In this document: piece after piece, positions 21,559 to 23,959 of the stretch | Position numbering within the stretch: position 1 is the stretch's first letter | Layout of the letters: each line of letters opens with the position of its first letter | Source of the DNA: a virus | Virus record (IMG/VR): IMGVR_UViG_3300013212_000029 | Location: 1 to 23,959 of that record | DNA: 23,959 bases | Direction: 5' to 3' (one strand) | The notes under the pieces: generated by a model | What the model was told of the DNA's origin: nothing | Databases searched by the model: none | The model's input: the letters and a program-made list of their open reading frames with translations, nothing else | Translations under genes and position numbers: made by a program

Positions 21559-21591
21559 AAAAGTTTTGGACGCTTTAGCGTACATACTTTT
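21559..21591 (+). repeat. Hairpin repeat copy 4, two-tier variant
   Basis: Core ACGC TTTA GCGT (4 bp), flanked by an outer 6-bp stem AAAAGT / ACTTTT with asymmetric internal loops. Confidence 0.6.
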
Positions 21592-21705
21592 AAGGGATTA
21601 GTCAGTGCGCACAGTAACTGTACTGATGTGATTATGTATTACATTCGCACTGATACAAACCACCTACTCATAACACTGTCTCTATCCTTTTATACATCTC
21701 AGGTT

Positions 21706-21730
21706 TACGTCGAGCTTTAGCGAAGGCGTA
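21706..21730 (+). repeat. Hairpin repeat copy 5 (AGCTTTAGCGAA loop)
   Basis: Stem TACGTC/GGCGTA, 6 bp with one T-G wobble, around a 13-nt loop GAGCTTTAGCGAA. Confidence 0.85.
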
Positions 21731-21854
21731 CCCTTCACTGACGTAACGCTTGCAGTAGTACAGCTCCTACCTTTCTGTGTCTCGAGGGAGTATACACGCA
21801 CCACGCAGGTACGTTACACACAAAAAAGGAAAAAGAAAACAGTATGAATTGGTC

Positions 21855-21879
21855 TACACCAAGCTTTAGCGAAGGTGTA
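21855..21879 (+). repeat. Hairpin repeat copy 6 (AGCTTTAGCGAA loop)
   Basis: Stem TACACC/GGTGTA, 6 bp, around a 13-nt loop AAGCTTTAGCGAA. Confidence 0.87.
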
Positions 21880-21933
21880 TCTACATAAATAGTACCTGCA
21901 TAGATAGGGTGAGTGATCGTACCTTACTCTCCT

Positions 21934-21956
21934 ACACTGAGCTTTAGCGAAGGTGT
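21934..21956 (+). repeat. Hairpin repeat copy 7 (AGCTTTAGCGAA loop)
   Basis: Stem ACACT/GGTGT, 5 bp with a T-G closing wobble, around a 13-nt loop GAGCTTTAGCGAA. Confidence 0.85.
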
Positions 21957-22278
21957 TTAAAACAAACGGTTACACAATTAGGTCACGATCGAGTAGATTG
22001 CCAGGTGAGAACAGACAATGGTCGGTGCGCGCAGCGCCAAAAATTTTTATCAAAAATGGGCTTGCATTATCCTACGAATTTATTGCATCTTGCTGCAGCT
22101 CTTAGCGTTGCCTGCTGCCGCACCGCAAGTATGACATAGTTATAATTGGCGGTGAATTGTGATATTTGTTATAACGATTTGGGTGTATTTGCATAATATT
22201 CCACACTTTGCATAATCATACGATTCGTGTTGTTTGTAGTAGCTCGGAGGGTTTATAGACTGGATTGTACCTGCGGTA

Positions 22279-22287
22279 TGGTATAAT
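22279..22287 (+). promoter_or_regulatory. Consensus extended -10 box, leaderless type
   Basis: TGGTATAAT is a perfect extended -10 box. Only five bases (TAGAC) separate it from the ATG at 22293, and there is no ribosome site, so the mRNA probably begins at or next to the start codon. No good -35 element is visible. Confidence 0.7.
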
Positions 22288-22292
22288 TAGAC

Positions 22293-23075
22293 ATGATTCA
22301 CATAGAACACGGGGCGGCTGCCGAATCAGCTCGCGCGGCGTTGATAGCGTCAACGGTCAAGATAACCGTCATTAGTGGTAATGACAAAGTTGGTAAAGTT
22401 GCAACAACACAAGTATCCCAACTTACCTGTGACAAGCTGGGTACACCGTGCCCGTTTCGGCATGCTGGTTGCTATGGTGAGGGTGGGCGGGTTGCTATGA
22501 CTAGCAGAATGTTAGAGTTAGCATCTAACGCGCTTGGAACGTCTGTGTCCTTGATGGATATTGCAACGGCTGAGGCTGCTGGTATTGACACCTTACGAGG
22601 TAATCGGCCGCTACGGTTGCACATTGTTGGTGATAGTCCAACCGATTCAACGGCTACGATTGTCAGTCTGGCCTCTGAACGTTATATGTCACGGGGCGGG
22701 TTTCCGGTTTGGACATATACGCATGGATGGAGAGAAGTAGCTCGTACATCGTGGGGTGGTGTTTCGGTCTTGGCATCGTGTGAAACCATACAGGACCTTG
22801 ATGCGGCTCATGCTAAAGGATACGCGTTGTCTATGGTGGTTGACGTGCACGGGGACAAAGTCAAGCCGTATCGGTTAGGTAATGGCATGTTGGCCATCCC
22901 TTGTCGTGAACAAGTTGGCTCAGCTGAGAATTGCACATCGTGCCGGTTGTGCTTTGACGGTGAAAAACTGCGGCGTTCTAACGCTGTGATTTTGTTTGCC
23001 GTGCACGGTCAACAAAGTCGTAAAGCTAAGGCGGCGATCGCGCGGAAACAGTTTATTGATTTGGATTCCGTTTGA
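22293..23075 (+). CDS. Cys-rich Gp88-like phage protein, possible Fe-S protein
   Basis: 260 residues. A first Cys group (Cys46, Cys53, Cys60 in CPFRHAGCYGEGG) and a second (Cys204, then Cys214, Cys217, Cys220 in NCTSCRLC) could hold a metal or Fe-S cluster. Between them, regularly spaced beta strands (LRLHIVGDS, FPVWTYTHGW, VSVLASCE, ALSMVVDVHG) suggest a TIM-barrel-like fold, as in the phage Gp88 and Gp37/Gp68 groups that resemble radical-SAM proteins. The canonical CxxxCxxC is absent. The family call is tentative and function is unknown. It is preceded by a leaderless promoter and coupled to a membrane microprotein. Confidence 0.6.
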   Translation: MIHIEHGAAAESARAALIASTVKITVISGNDKVGKVATTQVSQLTCDKLGTPCPFRHAGCYGEGGRVAMTSRMLELASNALGTSVSLMDIATAEAAGIDTLRGNRPLRLHIVGDSPTDSTATIVSLASERYMSRGGFPVWTYTHGWREVARTSWGGVSVLASCETIQDLDAAHAKGYALSMVVDVHGDKVKPYRLGNGMLAIPCREQVGSAENCTSCRLCFDGEKLRRSNAVILFAVHGQQSRKAKAAIARKQFIDLDSV

Positions 23076-23146
23076 TGGGGTTTATGGGGCTAGTGCTCTG
23101 GTTAGTATGTTTTTTTGTTGTGCTGTATATGTGGCACCGCAGATAG
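23075..23146 (+). CDS. 23-aa membrane microprotein
   Basis: ATG at 23075 overlaps the stop of the Cys-rich gene (TGATG). The 23 residues are almost entirely one hydrophobic span (MGFMGLVLWLVCFF, then VVLYMW) ending in a positively charged HRR, which would orient it with the C-terminus inside. Length, composition and coupling suggest a real single-pass microprotein. Function is unknown. Confidence 0.5.
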   Translation: MGFMGLVLWLVCFFVVLYMWHRR

Positions 23147-23161
23147 TTGGGGTTGTGTTAT

Positions 23162-23184
23162 GCCGGGCGGTTTATCTGCCCGGC
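23162..23184 (+). repeat. GC-rich hairpin overlapping a ribosome-binding site
   Basis: GCCGGGC / GCCCGGC is a perfect 7-bp stem with a 9-nt loop. The right arm runs into GGCGGGAGA, the ribosome site for the ATG at 23199, so folding would hide part of it. Confidence 0.6.
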
Positions 23185-23198
23185 GGGAGAATGACGCT

Positions 23199-23438
23199 AT
23201 GGGTAAAATGGGCATCAATGCGCGATTACATTCGCGATCTACGTTTGGTGGTAAGTTTGCTGTGACGTTTCAACGTCAACAATTTTCACGACCGTATTCG
23301 GAATCAGCTTTGCGGGCGGGGGCGCGGGTGTATCCTTGTCCTACATGCGGTTGTGAGAATCGCCTATCGGCTGCTGATGTTGGGCGGGGCTACCAGTGCG
23401 ACAGCTGCGCACGGCGGGACGAAGGCGTAGGGTTTTGA
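23199..23438 (+). CDS. Zinc-ribbon small protein
   Basis: 79 residues from ATG 23199, chosen for the GGCGGGAGA ribosome site; the frame is open further left to 23115 and 23160. The N-terminal half is basic (MGKMGINARLHSRSTFGGKF). The C-terminal half is a zinc ribbon: CPTCGC, then a spacer and CDSCARRDEG (C-x2-C ... C-x2-C). Such proteins bind nucleic acid or act as small transcription partners. No family name can be given. The hairpin at 23162 may control its translation. Confidence 0.6.
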   Translation: MGKMGINARLHSRSTFGGKFAVTFQRQQFSRPYSESALRAGARVYPCPTCGCENRLSAADVGRGYQCDSCARRDEGVGF

Positions 23439-23453
23439 AAAAGGATTAGGACA

Positions 23454-23693
23454 ATGGAAAAAACACTTACCGAGAACGGCATTATGGTGGACACCGCGCC
23501 AACCGGGACATGGATAACCGCGGCCGCATGGGCCGAGTCACTTATCGCGTTCAATGCGTTTGCTGACACCGATTGGTCGATCGAATCAGAAACAGAGTGC
23601 AGAGCTGTTATCATAGTGTCAGGGGATGCATACACCTATGAGATTACTGACGGGGACAGGACTGTAGAAGCTATCAGCATCTTTGGACTGTAA
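23454..23693 (+). CDS. 79-aa acidic protein of unknown function
   Basis: 79 residues, acidic, Thr/Ala-rich, with a helix-like middle (ITAAAWAESLIAFNAFAD) and beta-like end (CRAVIIVSGDAYTYEITDGD, IEAISIFGL-like close). No signal, membrane span or Cys cluster. A ribosome site (AAGGATTAGGA) precedes the ATG. It is followed by a strong inverted repeat at 23703. The family is not recognised. Confidence 0.6.
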   Translation: MEKTLTENGIMVDTAPTGTWITAAAWAESLIAFNAFADTDWSIESETECRAVIIVSGDAYTYEITDGDRTVEAISIFGL

Positions 23694-23702
23694 TGCTGGT
23701 CT

Positions 23703-23744
23703 GGCAGGGCGGAAATTTTCCGCTCTGCCGAGTCGGGGCGGCAG
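23703..23744 (+). repeat. Two mutually exclusive hairpins
   Basis: Hairpin A pairs GGCAGGGCGGAAA (23703-23715) with TTTCCGCTCTGCC (23717-23729), 13 bp with one wobble. Hairpin B pairs CTGCCG (23725-23730) with CGGCAG (23739-23744). They share the stretch 23725-23729, so only one can form at a time. Eight A follow. A third small stem GTTAC/GTAAC lies near 23763-23779. Confidence 0.65.
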
Positions 23745-23820
23745 TCAAAAAAAACCGGGCGGTTACATAAGGCGTAACAGTTTAGGACATAAGCAATCAA
23801 TCCGGAAAGGACAAAGATAA

Positions 23821-23959
23821 ACAGTCTGCTTGCTCAGTGCCTTGAGTTACACTCTGGCACGTCAAGGCAAGCAGTACTATATCTGTAGTCTGTCGGATGA
23901 TTGCACACAAGAATTGGAATCTAATGCATGGTTATATGAGTATGATCAGTTGCTGCTTG
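23821..23959 (+). CDS. Open frame running off the window edge, start unclear
   Basis: From 23821 a frame stays open for 46 codons to the window end and looks protein-like (LLSALSYTLARQGKQYY, ELESNAWLYEYDQLLL). No ATG is present in it; TTG at 23830 or 23842 are possible starts, and AAAGGA at 23806 is too far from them. A competing ATG frame opens at 23897 in another register. The first bases also form a nested stem-loop (8-bp CTGCTTGC/GCAAGCAG at 23826-23874), so this could instead be leader RNA. No function can be assigned. Confidence 0.3.

Larger units (their letters stand above)
21499..22292. other. Non-coding stretch with hairpin repeats and AT-rich operator-like repeats
   Basis: 794 bases without a convincing gene on either strand. 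It contains the cassette terminator, four hairpin repeats (21559, 21706, 21855, 21934), a hairpin followed by AAAAATTTTT near 22024, the inverted 14-mer at 22066, CACCGCAAGTAT at about 22120 and a -10-like TATAAT near 22141. TTTGCATAAT occurs as a direct repeat at 22188 and 22207, 19 bp apart (about two helical turns). The promoter before the Cys-rich gene ends the stretch. An origin or transcription control region is plausible. Confidence 0.65.

Noticed and set aside
20497-21956. CRISPR array
   Set aside because: Repeat copies are irregularly spaced, stems vary and no uniform spacers exist.
22996-23265. 89-aa plus-strand frame with a hydrophobic centre
   Set aside because: It begins inside the Cys-rich gene in another frame. 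The in-phase 23-aa microprotein and the zinc-ribbon gene explain the region better.
23390-23635. 81-aa minus-strand frame opposite the 79-aa acidic gene
   Set aside because: Antisense shadow; the plus-strand gene has a good ribosome site and fits the rightward operon.
1-23959. tRNA or rRNA genes, integrase or att sites
   Set aside because: No cloverleaf, conserved rRNA segment or recombinase motif was seen on either strand. This was by eye; a tRNA scan would be decisive.

Overview
The window is part of the genome of a double-stranded DNA tailed phage. It carries a complete packaging and head-assembly order (small terminase candidate, large terminase, P22-type portal, scaffold-like protein, major capsid protein, head-tail adaptor-like proteins), the nucleotide-metabolism set common in lytic phages (dUTPase, ThyX, SSB) and a DNA cytosine methyltransferase. 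No integrase, tRNA, insertion sequence or CRISPR array is visible. The host cannot be read directly. Several promoter-like -10 boxes lie only 5-7 nt before start codons that have no Shine-Dalgarno, and there are DUF5419-like and Gp88-like small proteins. Both hint at an actinobacterial or similar host that tolerates leaderless mRNAs; this is inference.

Layout. (1) 1-11909, all leftward: terminase candidate and TerL, a previously unlisted 47-aa membrane protein, portal, scaffold, capsid, two paralogous capsid-associated proteins split by a strong terminator, two adaptor-like proteins, a holin-like protein, a small protein, a beta-rich fibre-like protein and a truncated gene. Many genes are joined by TAATG or ATGA overlaps, so translational coupling is the rule. 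(2) 11972-14865, leftward: six small basic, Met-rich or Ala-rich proteins, probably virion-internal or ejected, ending at a terminator just before the terminase promoter. (3) 14933-17291, rightward: an aromatic-rich small protein, a LuxR-type HTH protein, the cytosine methyltransferase and a DUF3310 protein, closed by a terminator shared with the opposing SSB operon. (4) 17332-20273, leftward: two DUF2829/Tad2-like genes (one fused to an HTH domain), then a basic small protein, dUTPase, ThyX, a coiled-coil microprotein, an unknown protein and SSB. The operon has at least three candidate promoters and an attenuator-like hairpin. (5) 20274-23959, mostly rightward: two long non-coding stretches flank a three-gene cassette (unknown protein, 36-aa lipoprotein, DUF5419-like protein). 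After them come a Cys-rich Gp88-like gene, a 23-aa membrane microprotein, a zinc-ribbon protein, an acidic protein and a hairpin-rich leader.

Most unusual signal: seven short hairpins in the two non-coding stretches, all on the same strand. Five of them share a 13-nt loop (N-AGCTTTAGCGAA) on 5-6 bp stems whose sequences differ but stay paired. Together with an inverted 14-mer next to terminator-like hairpins on both sides of the lipoprotein cassette, they look like a phage-specific structured regulatory or replication element that no standard feature type describes.
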